Origin: Candidatus Gracilibacteria bacterium CG17_big_fil_post_rev_8_21_14_2_50_48_13
GTDB lineage: Bacteria; Patescibacteriota; Gracilibacteria; 1-14-2-50-48-13
Assembly (NCBI GenBank): GCA_002783265.1
Contig: PFFG01000004.1
Coordinates: 35,598 to 99,597 of the forward strand
Length of the DNA stretch: 64,000 nt
Direction: 5' to 3'
Shown: positions 42,640 through 51,033 of the stretch, piece by piece
Numbering within the stretch: position 1 is the first letter of the stretch
Layout: each line of letters opens with the position of its first letter
The notes under the pieces: generated by a model
What the model saw: the letters and a program-made list of their open reading frames with translations, nothing else
What the model was told of the DNA's origin: nothing
Databases searched by the model: none
Translations under genes and position numbers: made by a program

Positions 42640-43227
42640 ATGCCGAGACATCTCATTATTTCCGGTGCCCCTTCCACTGGAAAATCTACCCTCATACGTG
42701 CCTTACGTGCTGAGTTTCCGGAGCTTGAAGATCAGTGTGAATTTATTCTTGATGGAGGCCGGTGGTGGATCGAACAAGAACGACAGGCTGGCCGACATGT
42801 GGGATCCATAGACTCTATGACCACGAGAGAGAGGGCTGCTATGCAGAGAGGCATTGTGCAATATTACGTCACCCGCATTAAAGCCGCAGAAGCGTCTTCA
42901 AAGGTTATCGTTTCCGATGCTTTTTTTGCAGAAGTCTATGTGTATGGACTTGATTGTCTTGCTCCCCAGGATCTGGAAGAAATTCGGGGATACTTGGAGG
43001 CCCATAGAGATTTCATTCATGTTTTGTTGCTACCCTCAGCCCAGTTGCCCCTCGAACAGGATGGCCTTCGGCATGGAGACGAGGTGTTTCGTACCTCCGT
43101 TGAACAGCATTTGCGAGCAATATATCAGGAGTTTTCCATCGTATTTCTCGAGCCACAAACAAATACCCTGGAAGAACGGGTCTCCCTTGCACGGGGTTTG
43201 CTGCTCCAGGAGAAGGTCTATGCCTAA
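42640..43227 (+). CDS. P-loop nucleotide-binding protein, NadR/AAA_28-like
   Basis: From the third in-frame ATG (42640; others at 42616 and 42634) the protein is about 195 residues. It opens with HLIISGAPSTGKSTLI, a Walker A loop. A Walker B-like segment, KVIVSDAFFAEVYVYGL, and LLLPSAQLPLEQDGLRHGDE follow. The layout matches small AAA_28 or NadR-kinase-like ATPases, which phosphorylate nucleosides, cofactors or small molecules. EVFRTSVEQHLRAIYQEF near the end is the typical helical cap. Substrate is not predictable. The gene starts a short plus-strand pair with the orphan at 43303, 75 nt apart. Confidence 0.78.
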   Translation: MPRHLIISGAPSTGKSTLIRALRAEFPELEDQCEFILDGGRWWIEQERQAGRHVGSIDSMTTRERAAMQRGIVQYYVTRIKAAEASSKVIVSDAFFAEVYVYGLDCLAPQDLEEIRGYLEAHRDFIHVLLLPSAQLPLEQDGLRHGDEVFRTSVEQHLRAIYQEFSIVFLEPQTNTLEERVSLARGLLLQEKVYA

Positions 43228-43302
43228 GAATAGTGCATTTGTCCTTGCAATTTCTAGACAGAACGCTTACTTAAGTATGCAATAAATTTTTGACGTGTGC
43301 CT

Positions 43303-43794
43303 ATGAATGCATTCCACGATGAGTATGAAGCGATGCTCCGAAAAACCAATTCACCCTTAGCAGATCTTCTTCATGAGTCAAAGGATGAGGAATCGTCAGC
43401 TTCTCAGCAAGATTCTATGCCCACCTTGGAGGGACAAATTGAGGAACTAAAAAATCTCCTCAAAGACTCGGGACGTTTTGATAAAGATGCTGTATTCACA
43501 GCGTTAAAGTCTTTTCCAAACCTCCGTCAGGCCCGCACGACCGTGATACAGATTTTAGAGGATGTGCAGCGAGGTGACGCACCTACCCGAGTACAGATTG
43601 AGCACGCTATTAGCACGATTTCTTCCGTTCAAAAGGAAATAACGGCAACAGGACATGTTGAGCATGGACCGACGGCCCAGTCTCTCGTGAACTATTTTCA
43701 TGCGCTATTGTTCATGCAGCTCGATATGCTCCCTGCAACAGAGGGCGCGCCGATCGTTTCTCGAAAAGATGTGTCCTCAGACTTATTTGCGTAG
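43303..43794 (+). CDS. hypothetical cytosolic protein, helical
   Basis: This 163-residue protein starts at the ATG at 43303, with a GTG two codons upstream. It is acidic at the N-terminus (LLHESKDEESSASQQDS), then helical with heptad-like leucine spacing (LEGQIEELKNLLKDSG), and has no Cys, signal or membrane segment. I recognise no family. Upstream, TTGCAA (43245-43250) and TACTTA (43268-43273) with a 17-nt spacer could form a promoter. It ends 6 nt from the convergent membrane protein gene. Confidence 0.6.
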   Translation: MNAFHDEYEAMLRKTNSPLADLLHESKDEESSASQQDSMPTLEGQIEELKNLLKDSGRFDKDAVFTALKSFPNLRQARTTVIQILEDVQRGDAPTRVQIEHAISTISSVQKEITATGHVEHGPTAQSLVNYFHALLFMQLDMLPATEGAPIVSRKDVSSDLFA

Positions 43795-43800
43795 GGCGTA

Positions 43801-44052
43801 CTAAGACGTTTTTTCCACCTCTTTGGTTAAACTGGTGCTGGTGACGGCATAATGATCGAAGCTCATACCCACGCCGAGAATCACCAGGAGTTCCAGAAAA
43901 AGCTCGTGGGAGAGATAGGGCGTCGCATAGCGAAAAATAATGAGTGCAAAATAGGCAACACCTAACACGGCAATCTCGAGAAAAGCGAGGTTGGCGAGGG
44001 TCTTTGTCTGCATGCGCACACCGAACATATGACAAACAGTTCGGACAGCCAT
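43801..44052 (-). CDS. small two-span membrane protein
   Basis: I favour the ATG at 44052, because it lies after the lgt stop and is preceded by the pyrimidine-rich CTTTCTCCCT typical of local starts. The ATG at 44091 would overlap lgt by 29 nt. The 83-residue product has two hydrophobic helices (LAFLEIAVLGVAYFALIIF and FLELLVILGVGMSF) separated by a short polar loop and a soluble Ser/Thr/Glu tail. No family is recognised. It lies downstream of lgt on the same strand. Confidence 0.55.
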   Translation of the reverse strand: MAVRTVCHMFGVRMQTKTLANLAFLEIAVLGVAYFALIIFRYATPYLSHELFLELLVILGVGMSFDHYAVTSTSLTKEVEKTS

Positions 44053-44062
44053 AGGGAGAAAG

Positions 44063-44872
44063 TTACGGGGTATGTTTTGAGTATACGCCATAGTGACGTA
44101 GGCCCCAAATAATGGACAGGAAAAGAACCACGATGTAGATAAGTGGGTACATCCAGACGGGCGCGCTATCGGTTTGGGCCCGTACGAAGCCAATGAGCAG
44201 GCGGGCAAAGGAGAAGACTCCCAAGAACAGTGCGGTGCGGAGGCCTGTTCCCCTAGGAAGGAGGGTTTTGGGCATGGTCAACAGGAGAAGGGCGAGGACA
44301 AGAGCCGAGGCGCCTTCATAGAGTTCCGTTGGATGCACAGCATGAACTGAAAACAGAGAACCGCCATGCTCCAGCTGATAGAGATGTGCTGGACTGGTAA
44401 AGGGAAAGGTGACGCCCCAGGGAAGATCAGTTTCAACACCAAAACAACATCCATGTAAGAAACACCCTATCCGAACAAGGGCGATGCTCAATCCTGAGAC
44501 GGGAATCCATGTGTCACTCAAGTGTGTTGGAGACCACTGAAGAATCCATGCGCCGATCAAGGCAGTTATGCCAGCAAAGAGAAAACCTCCGTAGAGAGAG
44601 AATCCGCTGGAACTCCAGGCGAGAAACTGCACAGGGTCTGCCGCATAGGTCGCCCAGTTTCCCAGGGCAAAGAATAGGCGTGCTCCCAGGAGCGCGAACA
44701 CCCCCATAAGGCTGAGCAGCAGAAGCTGCTTTTTCCATGGATACCCTACACGGGTTCCCAGAATGACGCTCACTACCACAGCAGTCGTGAGCGCAAGCCC
44801 AAGGAAGAGACCATAGGGGCCGAGGTTGAGGCTGACACCCAAAAGGTCTATGTGGAGTTCAAATGGGTACAT
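44063..44872 (-). CDS. lgt: prolipoprotein diacylglyceryl transferase
   Basis: This 269-residue integral membrane protein has about seven spans and the Lgt pattern. GPYGLFLGLALTTAV comes first, then SGFSLYGGFLFAGITALIGA, RIGCFLHGCCFGVETDLPWG in place of the usual RxGNFxNGE segment, and VHPTELYEG for the conserved HPxQLYE. It ends FSFARLLIGFVRAQTD, matching the family end. Lgt attaches a diacylglyceryl group to the lipobox cysteine of prelipoproteins, of which this window encodes six. It starts 8 nt after the stop of the 842-residue lipoprotein gene, so enzyme and substrate gene are probably co-transcribed. Confidence 0.85.
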   Translation of the reverse strand: MYPFELHIDLLGVSLNLGPYGLFLGLALTTAVVVSVILGTRVGYPWKKQLLLLSLMGVFALLGARLFFALGNWATYAADPVQFLAWSSSGFSLYGGFLFAGITALIGAWILQWSPTHLSDTWIPVSGLSIALVRIGCFLHGCCFGVETDLPWGVTFPFTSPAHLYQLEHGGSLFSVHAVHPTELYEGASALVLALLLLTMPKTLLPRGTGLRTALFLGVFSFARLLIGFVRAQTDSAPVWMYPLIYIVVLFLSIIWGLRHYGVYSKHTP

Positions 44873-44879
44873 AAGCGTA

Positions 44880-47408
44880 TTATTGTGCGGGAAGTGGGGC
44901 GGGCGCAGTTTTACTTATGCCCGTATCGGCATCGAGGGTTATGGCACCATTCATGTAGTCGACCTTGAGTGGGCCTTTTGCCTCAAGTTTTCCATTGGTC
45001 TCGGCAACTTCCATAGTGACCTCCATCACGGCGCCCTGTTTCTCAAAATGACCTTTGAGCATGCCGTCTTCATACACAAAAGGTATACTGCGACTATCAT
45101 CGTCACCCAGTTTGACATGCATGGTGCCTTCCGTCTCGCTGGAGGGTTCAATCATGAGGTCCATAGTCTGGCTTTTTCCTTTCTGTTTTTCCACCTCAGA
45201 AAAGTCACAGCCTTCTGCGTCCTTTGAATTGCGAAATGCTTCAGAAACTTGAACGTCCCGAATAGTCATACTTCCCGTATCCCATTTGCCAGCAAGCGAT
45301 GCGAGATCGGGTGCTGTGGGGAAACCAACGACGATACCTTTGTCTGCAAAGTCTTTTGCCATGGTTTTGAGAAGATCGCTGGCTTTGTTTTCGATAAGGT
45401 TATCAATATACTCCGTCGCATCCTTGCCGAGCACATTGATCAGGGCGTCGCGATATCCCTTGAGACTGTTTTCAAACGCTTCTTCAGCAAACTGTTTGTA
45501 GGCAGCTTTTGCCTCGACGGTTGCATTGCTCGTTATCGTTTTCCCAGCATTTTTAAGCAAAGTTAGGAACTCTTGGTTCAACCGTTTGCCCATTTGCACC
45601 ATTTCCGCTTCCAGTGCCTCTCGTGCCTCAATTTCAAGAGCATTACTGAGGAGAATTTTCACTTCCTCCGGCGTCAGTTTTACTTTGGTGAGTAACTCTG
45701 CAGTGACCCGCTTCAAGGTTTTCAGGTCACTTTTTACCAGAAGCTTTTCCACAAAGTTCAGACCTTTTTTGCCGAGGAGTTTCAAAGCTTCTGTCCCCCC
45801 TTTAGCTGCTTGAGACCCTTTCACCAGAACCTTTGACCCTCCAATAAAGGAAAGACCAATATCGAGGCTTCCTTCAATAATTTCACCCGTGGTTGCCTGT
45901 GTGTCGGCAACTTTCGTTATCCCTTTCCCAAGGCCGGTAAACATATTGACGGTTATTTTGCCCACATGCCCCGCGAGCCAACTGGTCCACCCTTTGCCGA
46001 GTGTTTTTTCCACAGCTCCTTCCGCGAGCGCTCCGCCAGTGTTTTCAGCCCCTTCAAAATATCCTCCTGCTGTTTTTAAAACGCGGCTGCCTGAAATCCC
46101 TTTTTTGTAGTTGGAGGCCACTTCCTGAAAATTCCATTTGATATTGCTGATGATTTGCGCACTGGATTCTTTTTCGTAGACGCCAATAACGATATCTTTT
46201 CCAGACTGCACGCCTGCGGAAAGGGTGTCGAGGGTGACGCCGGTGACTTTTTTTGCTCCCTGGTACGTGGTTTTTATTGCGCTCCATCCTAGGTTTGCTG
46301 CAGATCCAGCAAGGTTTGCGGTTTTTTTCCCTGCACTGGAGAGGAGATCAAAAGCGCGCTTGGTGTAGCTGTTTTCCTCTGCCTGCGCTGTTGGAAACAG
46401 GAGGGAGGCTTCGAGCGGCGTTGGGCTTGGAATAAGTTCTTCAGTGGGAGTTTTCTGCAAAGTCTCGCGGAGGTCTTTTACTTCTGATGTATAAAAAGCA
46501 AGAAGCTCCTTTGTGAAAGTCATATCCTCCTCAGAAAAGTCTGCACCTGCTTTCATGGTATCAAGCTTTTCTTTGAGTACGGGAAGTGTTCGCTCCATAT
46601 AGGCAAGGGATTCCATTCCCAGGGCATATTCCGCGCTATTGATTGCTTTGAGCGTCTCTCCATGCGCCTCCAGGTCTGATTGAAACTGGGAAAGACTGTT
46701 ACCCAAGGTGTCAAAGAGAGGAGGTACGGTGGTATCAATTTCGGCGGCGAGACGAGTGAGCGCTGGATCTTCGCTCGCATTCAGCGCTTCCTGGAGAGAG
46801 AGGAGACCTGCGGCCAGCAAGGCGGCATGGTTATTCATATGTTCTTCGGCACTGGCAAGGAGCGTTAGGCGCTGGAACTCAAGAAATGCCCGTGTAGCAG
46901 GTTGGTTTGTCTCTACAGCAATACTGTCAAATTGGGCGAGATCACCGAGGTAGCCAACCTGTTCTCGCATGGGATCTACAAGTAGATTTTTTGCGCTTTT
47001 GACAAATTTTGGATGTACCACTACCACTTTGCCGATGAGATCGACGTAGGCACTGGAGACACTCTCGAGACTTTTGACGACTTCTCCTGCCTTCGTGCGT
47101 GTAATCTCCAGAGAGGAGACGAGTTCCGCCACCGCCTGGGTTTTCAGGTCATCAAACATGGCGATGGCAGGTTGCTCAGATTTTCTGTTTCCGACATACA
47201 GGGGGCCTGCACTTGCGATGGTATCGAAGGAATCATTTTCTGTGAAACTTCTGAGCACCGTTTCGGAATAGGGGTATTCTAGTGCAAAGGGCGTTTGAAT
47301 CGCCGCTTCTCGGGCACTTTGGGTAGTTGTATCACCCGGCGAACCAAAACACGACGTCAGCAAAAAAGAAGCAAGCACAACAGCTGCAAGGGGAGAAGAG
47401 GTCTTCAT
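44880..47408 (-). CDS. large lipoprotein, paralogue B of a two-member family
   Basis: This 842-residue protein has lipobox LLTSC near residue 20. Like paralogue A (39198-41897) it has an N-terminal helical part with YALGMESLAYMERTLPVLKE, and a central Ala/Gly-rich helical region with LGWSAIKTTYQGAKKVTGV and AQIISNIKWNFQEV. A charged helical segment follows (about 520-690) with several LTEEV/KLTPEEV-type repeats. It ends in a C-terminal beta domain of about 130 residues with a lipocalin-like alternating pattern (SIPFVYEDGMLKGHFEKQG). It lies directly upstream of lgt. Function unknown; the conserved plan suggests a shared surface structure. Confidence 0.78.
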   Translation of the reverse strand: MKTSSPLAAVVLASFLLTSCFGSPGDTTTQSAREAAIQTPFALEYPYSETVLRSFTENDSFDTIASAGPLYVGNRKSEQPAIAMFDDLKTQAVAELVSSLEITRTKAGEVVKSLESVSSAYVDLIGKVVVVHPKFVKSAKNLLVDPMREQVGYLGDLAQFDSIAVETNQPATRAFLEFQRLTLLASAEEHMNNHAALLAAGLLSLQEALNASEDPALTRLAAEIDTTVPPLFDTLGNSLSQFQSDLEAHGETLKAINSAEYALGMESLAYMERTLPVLKEKLDTMKAGADFSEEDMTFTKELLAFYTSEVKDLRETLQKTPTEELIPSPTPLEASLLFPTAQAEENSYTKRAFDLLSSAGKKTANLAGSAANLGWSAIKTTYQGAKKVTGVTLDTLSAGVQSGKDIVIGVYEKESSAQIISNIKWNFQEVASNYKKGISGSRVLKTAGGYFEGAENTGGALAEGAVEKTLGKGWTSWLAGHVGKITVNMFTGLGKGITKVADTQATTGEIIEGSLDIGLSFIGGSKVLVKGSQAAKGGTEALKLLGKKGLNFVEKLLVKSDLKTLKRVTAELLTKVKLTPEEVKILLSNALEIEAREALEAEMVQMGKRLNQEFLTLLKNAGKTITSNATVEAKAAYKQFAEEAFENSLKGYRDALINVLGKDATEYIDNLIENKASDLLKTMAKDFADKGIVVGFPTAPDLASLAGKWDTGSMTIRDVQVSEAFRNSKDAEGCDFSEVEKQKGKSQTMDLMIEPSSETEGTMHVKLGDDDSRSIPFVYEDGMLKGHFEKQGAVMEVTMEVAETNGKLEAKGPLKVDYMNGAITLDADTGISKTAPAPLPAQ

Positions 47409-47490
47409 AGGCGTGGCAGTTAGAAACTAACATCACTCTCCTTTAGGTATCTGCCTCTTTCGCGGGAAAATCAAGTTTTTTGCGACCCTT

Positions 47491-48207
47491 TTACGCCGTG
47501 CGCTCAAGTTTTGCGAGATGCGCCGCGACATCTTTGTGATAGTCGGTGATAGATTTGCCGCCGGAATCCTTGAGATTTCCCACGGATTTGTCACCTTTTT
47601 GGAGTGCAGTAGCGCGGCTTGCTCCACCAAACCAGGCAACACTCACTAAATCCCATTTTTTGTAGTGCTGATAATAGCCAGAGAGTTTTTTTGCTGCTAC
47701 TTGTACCTGTTCCTCGACATCAGCATTTTTCCCGCTTGTGAGCCCCCATTCGCGAAAGTTGGCGGGCATAATTTGATACAGACCAAATGCACCGCTGGAT
47801 CGGTTGACTTCCTTGGGATTATGACCACTTTCCTGCTGAGAAAGAGCCATCATGTATTTCCAAAGACTCACCTTGTCGACGTTGTGAATTTCCTCAGAAG
47901 GTAGTGCCTGAATGGCTCGCCAGACCTTTCCGGCTATGGCGTAAAATTCTTTTCGCTCCTTATTGGCGTCAATAATCTTACGGACCTGTTCTATTGGTGC
48001 TTCTCCGCTTTCGTTTGTACTCTCCGTACTTCCTGCATTTGCTGTTTTTCCGAAAATATTCTCCTTCAGAGAACCCAGCGCAGAGCGTGTTGAATCTACT
48101 AATGTCTTGATGCCCTCCATAAATCCTTTGAAGGCACTCAGCGCATCCGTCAAAAAGTTGCGCGATTCTGGTTGCTCTTTCGGGTGATGCGTCTCTGGGT
48201 TGGCCAT
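47491..48207 (-). CDS. lytic transglycosylase (SLT) domain protein without signal peptide
   Basis: This 238-residue protein has an SLT/lysozyme-like domain in its C-terminal two-thirds. MALSQQESGHNP has catalytic Glu126, SSGAFGLYQIMPANFREWG follows, and the C-terminal helices have VSVAWFGGASRA. Lytic transglycosylases cleave the glycan strands of peptidoglycan to give 1,6-anhydro ends. The N-terminus (MANPETHHPKEQPES, then amphipathic LTDALSAFKGFMEGI) is not a Sec signal. It may be exported by another route or act in secretion-machine assembly. It is upstream of the lipoprotein B-lgt unit, 82 nt away. Confidence 0.82.
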   Translation of the reverse strand: MANPETHHPKEQPESRNFLTDALSAFKGFMEGIKTLVDSTRSALGSLKENIFGKTANAGSTESTNESGEAPIEQVRKIIDANKERKEFYAIAGKVWRAIQALPSEEIHNVDKVSLWKYMMALSQQESGHNPKEVNRSSGAFGLYQIMPANFREWGLTSGKNADVEEQVQVAAKKLSGYYQHYKKWDLVSVAWFGGASRATALQKGDKSVGNLKDSGGKSITDYHKDVAAHLAKLERTA

Positions 48208-48280
48208 AGGTGTCTTGTAAACGGTCGTACCATACTACCATAGCTCAAGGAAACTTTCAAATGAAGGCGGGAACTGCTCG

Positions 48281-48308
48281 TTGACTTCACTTTCTTCTCG
48301 CGTAGGGT
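48281..48308 (+). promoter_or_regulatory. candidate promoter of the spermidine synthase-like gene
   Basis: TTGACT (48281-48286), a 16-nt spacer and TAGGGT (48303-48308) lie in front of the TTG start at 48338, giving a leader of about 23 nt. The -10 is poor. If it is real, the TTG at 48281 cannot be the start codon. Confidence 0.35.
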
Positions 48309-48337
48309 TGAAGTGTCTATTTTGTGATTGTGGTATT

Positions 48338-49840
48338 TTGAAGAGTATAAAAGCCTATATATTTCTTGCGGGGTTTGCTGTCACGGGTGTCGAAATGGCA
48401 GCATCACGGTTTCTTGCTCCATATTTTGGCACGTCCAGTGTGGTGTGGGCAAATGTCATTGGGGTGATTTTACTGGCACTCGCACTCGGCTATACTGCGG
48501 GTGGACGCCTCGCAGACCGCTTTCCGAACCGACAGCTGTTTTTTAGCCTGGGTGGGGTCGGTGCCATGATTTTAGCACTTCTGCCTTTTGCAGGATCTCT
48601 TGTGCTAAAGGGGCTTTCTGCTGGTTTACTCCAAACCTCTGGTGGTCTGATTGTGGCGACCTTTCTTGCAAGTTTACTGCTCTTTGGCTTTCCCGTTTTC
48701 TTTTTTGCGTGCCTTAGCCCCTTTGCTGTACGACTGCTCAGTCAGGAAGTGTCCGTGGTCGGAGCGAGGTCGGGTGCGCTCTCTTTTTGGTCTACTTTAG
48801 GAAGTATCCTTGGTATCTACGTTACCTCGCTCTATTTAGTTCCCGTGGTTGGGGTCCGGGAAAGTATTTGGATTTTTTCAGCACTCCTGTTTTTCCCCAG
48901 CGTGGCCTTCCTCCCCAAGAAAATTCCTGTGCTGACCGCCTTTGTGTTGGTATTTACTACGTCCTTTATTCTGGTCCCGCCAGCAAAAAGTTATGCTGCA
49001 GGCCAAATCCTCCATGAACAGGAGAGTACGTATCAGTTTTTGCGTGTTGTGGAAAATGCAGAGGGTACACGTTTGCTGACCTTTAACGAAGGGCAGGGTG
49101 TGCAGTCCATGTATAATCCGCGTCGTGTGTGGACAGGTGCTTACTACGATTATGCTGCACCCTTGCCTTTGCTCAAGCGGTTCTCTGGAAAAAAGGAGCT
49201 CAGCATTCTTGTGCTTGGGTATGCGGGCGGTACGCTGGGAAAAATTCTTCGCGCCTCAGCACCAAAGGACATGCAGATCACAATTGATGCAGTGGAAATT
49301 GACCCTGTCGTCACGGAGCTGAGCAAACAATACTTCGGTGTCCGCGACGATGAACGCACGATGTACACCATGGATGGGAGGTCATTCCTGCAGCAGTCGA
49401 AAAAACAGTATGATCTCATTTTTATCGATGCCTATAGTCAGGAAATCTATATTCCACCGCATATGCTCTCAACAGAGTTTTTCTCCGAGGTGGCAGCGCA
49501 TCTTACCCCCGAGGGCCTCGCGGCCTTTAATATCAATGTTGTTTCCAATGAAGGAAAACTGTTTCAATCCGCAATTGCGACAGTGCGTTCGGCAGGGTTA
49601 TCTGTGTATGACATGGCCGTTCCGGGCTCATACAATCATTGGATTCTCGCATCCAAGCAGGATTTTGTGGCGGAATTTGCACCAGTAACGGAGGATCCTC
49701 TCCGCAACCTTGTGGAGTACTTTTCTACAAACCTGCACGAAGTCTTTGCCCCCTCTTTTGTTGCGCCACTCACCGACAATCGTTCCCCCGTGGAACTCTT
49801 TATTCATGAGGAAATCCTCAGGGGTATGTGGGGAAAGTAA
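48338..49840 (+). CDS. membrane-fused spermidine synthase-like protein
   Basis: Read from the TTG at 48338, this 500-residue protein has an N-terminal membrane domain of about 7-8 spans (AYIFLAGFAVTGVEMAASRF, NVIGVILLALALGYTAGGRL), like the MFS-related part of fused spermidine synthases. A C-terminal Rossmann domain follows. Its motifs are LVLGYAGGTLGKILRA (about 290-305), DAVEIDPVVTELSKQYFGV and YDLIFIDAYSQEIYIPPHML, close to the aminopropyltransferase fold. The gatekeeper Asp region DAYS is present, but the substrate is unknown; membrane-bound versions may not make spermidine. Start choice is uncertain. It is monocistronic and converges on nrdG with 15 nt between. Confidence 0.8.
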   Translation: MKSIKAYIFLAGFAVTGVEMAASRFLAPYFGTSSVVWANVIGVILLALALGYTAGGRLADRFPNRQLFFSLGGVGAMILALLPFAGSLVLKGLSAGLLQTSGGLIVATFLASLLLFGFPVFFFACLSPFAVRLLSQEVSVVGARSGALSFWSTLGSILGIYVTSLYLVPVVGVRESIWIFSALLFFPSVAFLPKKIPVLTAFVLVFTTSFILVPPAKSYAAGQILHEQESTYQFLRVVENAEGTRLLTFNEGQGVQSMYNPRRVWTGAYYDYAAPLPLLKRFSGKKELSILVLGYAGGTLGKILRASAPKDMQITIDAVEIDPVVTELSKQYFGVRDDERTMYTMDGRSFLQQSKKQYDLIFIDAYSQEIYIPPHMLSTEFFSEVAAHLTPEGLAAFNINVVSNEGKLFQSAIATVRSAGLSVYDMAVPGSYNHWILASKQDFVAEFAPVTEDPLRNLVEYFSTNLHEVFAPSFVAPLTDNRSPVELFIHEEILRGMWGK

Positions 49841-49855
49841 CTTTCTAGACTTGTA

Positions 49856-50545
49856 TCATCGATGTGTAACACTCTGAAGTCCCAAACCTTGCAAAGCAGT
49901 TACGCGTGTTTTGAGATCGTGCTCCGTACATGCGGGTTCCTTTTCCATAGAGGTTTCCAGTGTACACTCAGGTCGAAAAGCCTGGAGATTCCACTTTGGT
50001 GCTTTCCTGAGAAATGTGGCCATGGTTTGCATGGTCTTCTCGTTGTGATGAGAGGCAATAACCGTGGTGCGGATTTCGTAAGGCACACGGCTTTGCAGTA
50101 GTATCTGGAGCGAGGTGTGAATTTGTTTCTCAAAGCGTCCTGCTTTACAGAGCTCTTCCAGTCTTCTACCAGTCGTTTTGAAGTCCATAGCTACGTACTG
50201 CACGAGGGGGAGTACTTTTTTCAGAATTTCCGGGTTTGAGCCATTGGTGTCCAGTTTGACTTTGAAGCCCATGGTTCGAATCTGCCCAATAGCATCGATG
50301 AGACCTGGCTGTAGGGTTGGTTCACCCCCGCACAGTACCACGCCTTCAAGCATACCTTGCCGACGCTCCAAAAAGTTGAGGACCGTTTCCCAGGGAATCA
50401 GCTGCACATCATGCCCTCTTGGATCGACCATTTCAGGGTTGTGGCAGTAGGTACAGCGAAAGTTGCACCCCTGCGTGAAGAGGATGCAACTTGGCGTGTC
50501 AGGGAAATCGAGCAGTGTGCACGGGGTAATGGCAGCAATATTCAT
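49856..50545 (-). CDS. nrdG: anaerobic RNR-activating radical SAM enzyme
   Basis: This 229-residue protein has the radical SAM motif CNFRCTYC (Cys27, Cys31, Cys34) and VVLCGGEPTLQPGL for SAM binding. Its opening, ITPCTLLDFPDTPSCILFTQGC, is typical of NrdG. NrdG reductively cleaves SAM to make the 5'-deoxyadenosyl radical that generates the glycyl radical on NrdD. Here the glycine is on a separate protein (50790-51020). The length is longer than E. coli NrdG (154) and resembles the PflA-like branch. It overlaps the redoxin gene by 4 nt (ATGA-type) at the end of the nrd unit. Confidence 0.9.
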   Translation of the reverse strand: MNIAAITPCTLLDFPDTPSCILFTQGCNFRCTYCHNPEMVDPRGHDVQLIPWETVLNFLERRQGMLEGVVLCGGEPTLQPGLIDAIGQIRTMGFKVKLDTNGSNPEILKKVLPLVQYVAMDFKTTGRRLEELCKAGRFEKQIHTSLQILLQSRVPYEIRTTVIASHHNEKTMQTMATFLRKAPKWNLQAFRPECTLETSMEKEPACTEHDLKTRVTALQGLGLQSVTHR

Positions 50546-50802
50546 GCAGGCAAATGTTCAGAGATATACCGCTCAGCCACGCCAATGTCATCCGTGCGAA
50601 AGATTTCTTTCCCCTCACGAAGGAAAAGCAATAAGGGCGCTGCGGTTATATCAAAGGTTTGTGCCGTTTCAAAAAAGTTTGCTGCAGTGTTATCCAGTAT
50701 TTCTCCCTGGATGTTGAGCAGATGCTCCGCAACCCATGCCTTCATGGCAGGGCACTTTGGACAGGTAGTAGTGGTGAAGAGCAGGTAGGTTATTTCAGAC
50801 AT
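50542..50802 (-). CDS. NrdH-like redoxin (thioredoxin/glutaredoxin fold)
   Basis: This 86-residue single-domain redoxin has CPKC at 14-17, just after the first strand (ITYLLFTTTT), and cis-Pro in ITAAPLLLFLREGKE. Size and motif fit NrdH or small thioredoxin-like electron donors. Some class III RNRs use a redoxin of this kind instead of formate. Its place between the glycyl-radical gene (13-nt overlap) and nrdG (4-nt overlap) makes it the probable reductant of this RNR. No thioredoxin reductase is in the window. Confidence 0.85.
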   Translation of the reverse strand: MSEITYLLFTTTTCPKCPAMKAWVAEHLLNIQGEILDNTAANFFETAQTFDITAAPLLLFLREGKEIFRTDDIGVAERYISEHLPA

Positions 50803-51020
50803 ACGGCAGCTGGCTTATGAGTCGAGGCGTATTTTTTCATAAAGGCGGTGGAAGGATGCTCCTCCTTATAATAGACACGAGAATAGAATTCGGATTTTTT
50901 CCCTTTGTTAAATTGGCTCACGGGGCGATGGTAGCCCATGACGCGGGTCCATACTTCACACTTTGTGCGCTGTTTTTGCGTTGGTGTTTTTGGCGTTTCG
51001 TTGTTCAAAGAAGAGCTCAT
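50790..51020 (-). CDS. stand-alone glycyl-radical domain of class III RNR
   Basis: From the ATG at 51020 the protein is 76 residues. Residues 20-50 are the C-terminal end of an NrdD protein: KCEVWTRVMGYHRPVSQFNK, with candidate radical Gly29 in the RVxGYxRPV motif, then GKKSEFYSRVYY. The preceding nrdD gene stops before this motif. The first 18 residues are a polar linker. A longer frame from 51173 exists but overlaps nrdD and has no fitting sequence. A separately encoded glycyl domain, acting in trans like GrcA/YfiD for PFL, is the likely meaning. Known NrdD proteins are normally one chain. Confidence 0.82.
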   Translation of the reverse strand: MSSSLNNETPKTPTQKQRTKCEVWTRVMGYHRPVSQFNKGKKSEFYSRVYYKEEHPSTAFMKKYASTHKPAAVCLK

Positions 51021-51033
51021 AGAAAAGAAAAAG

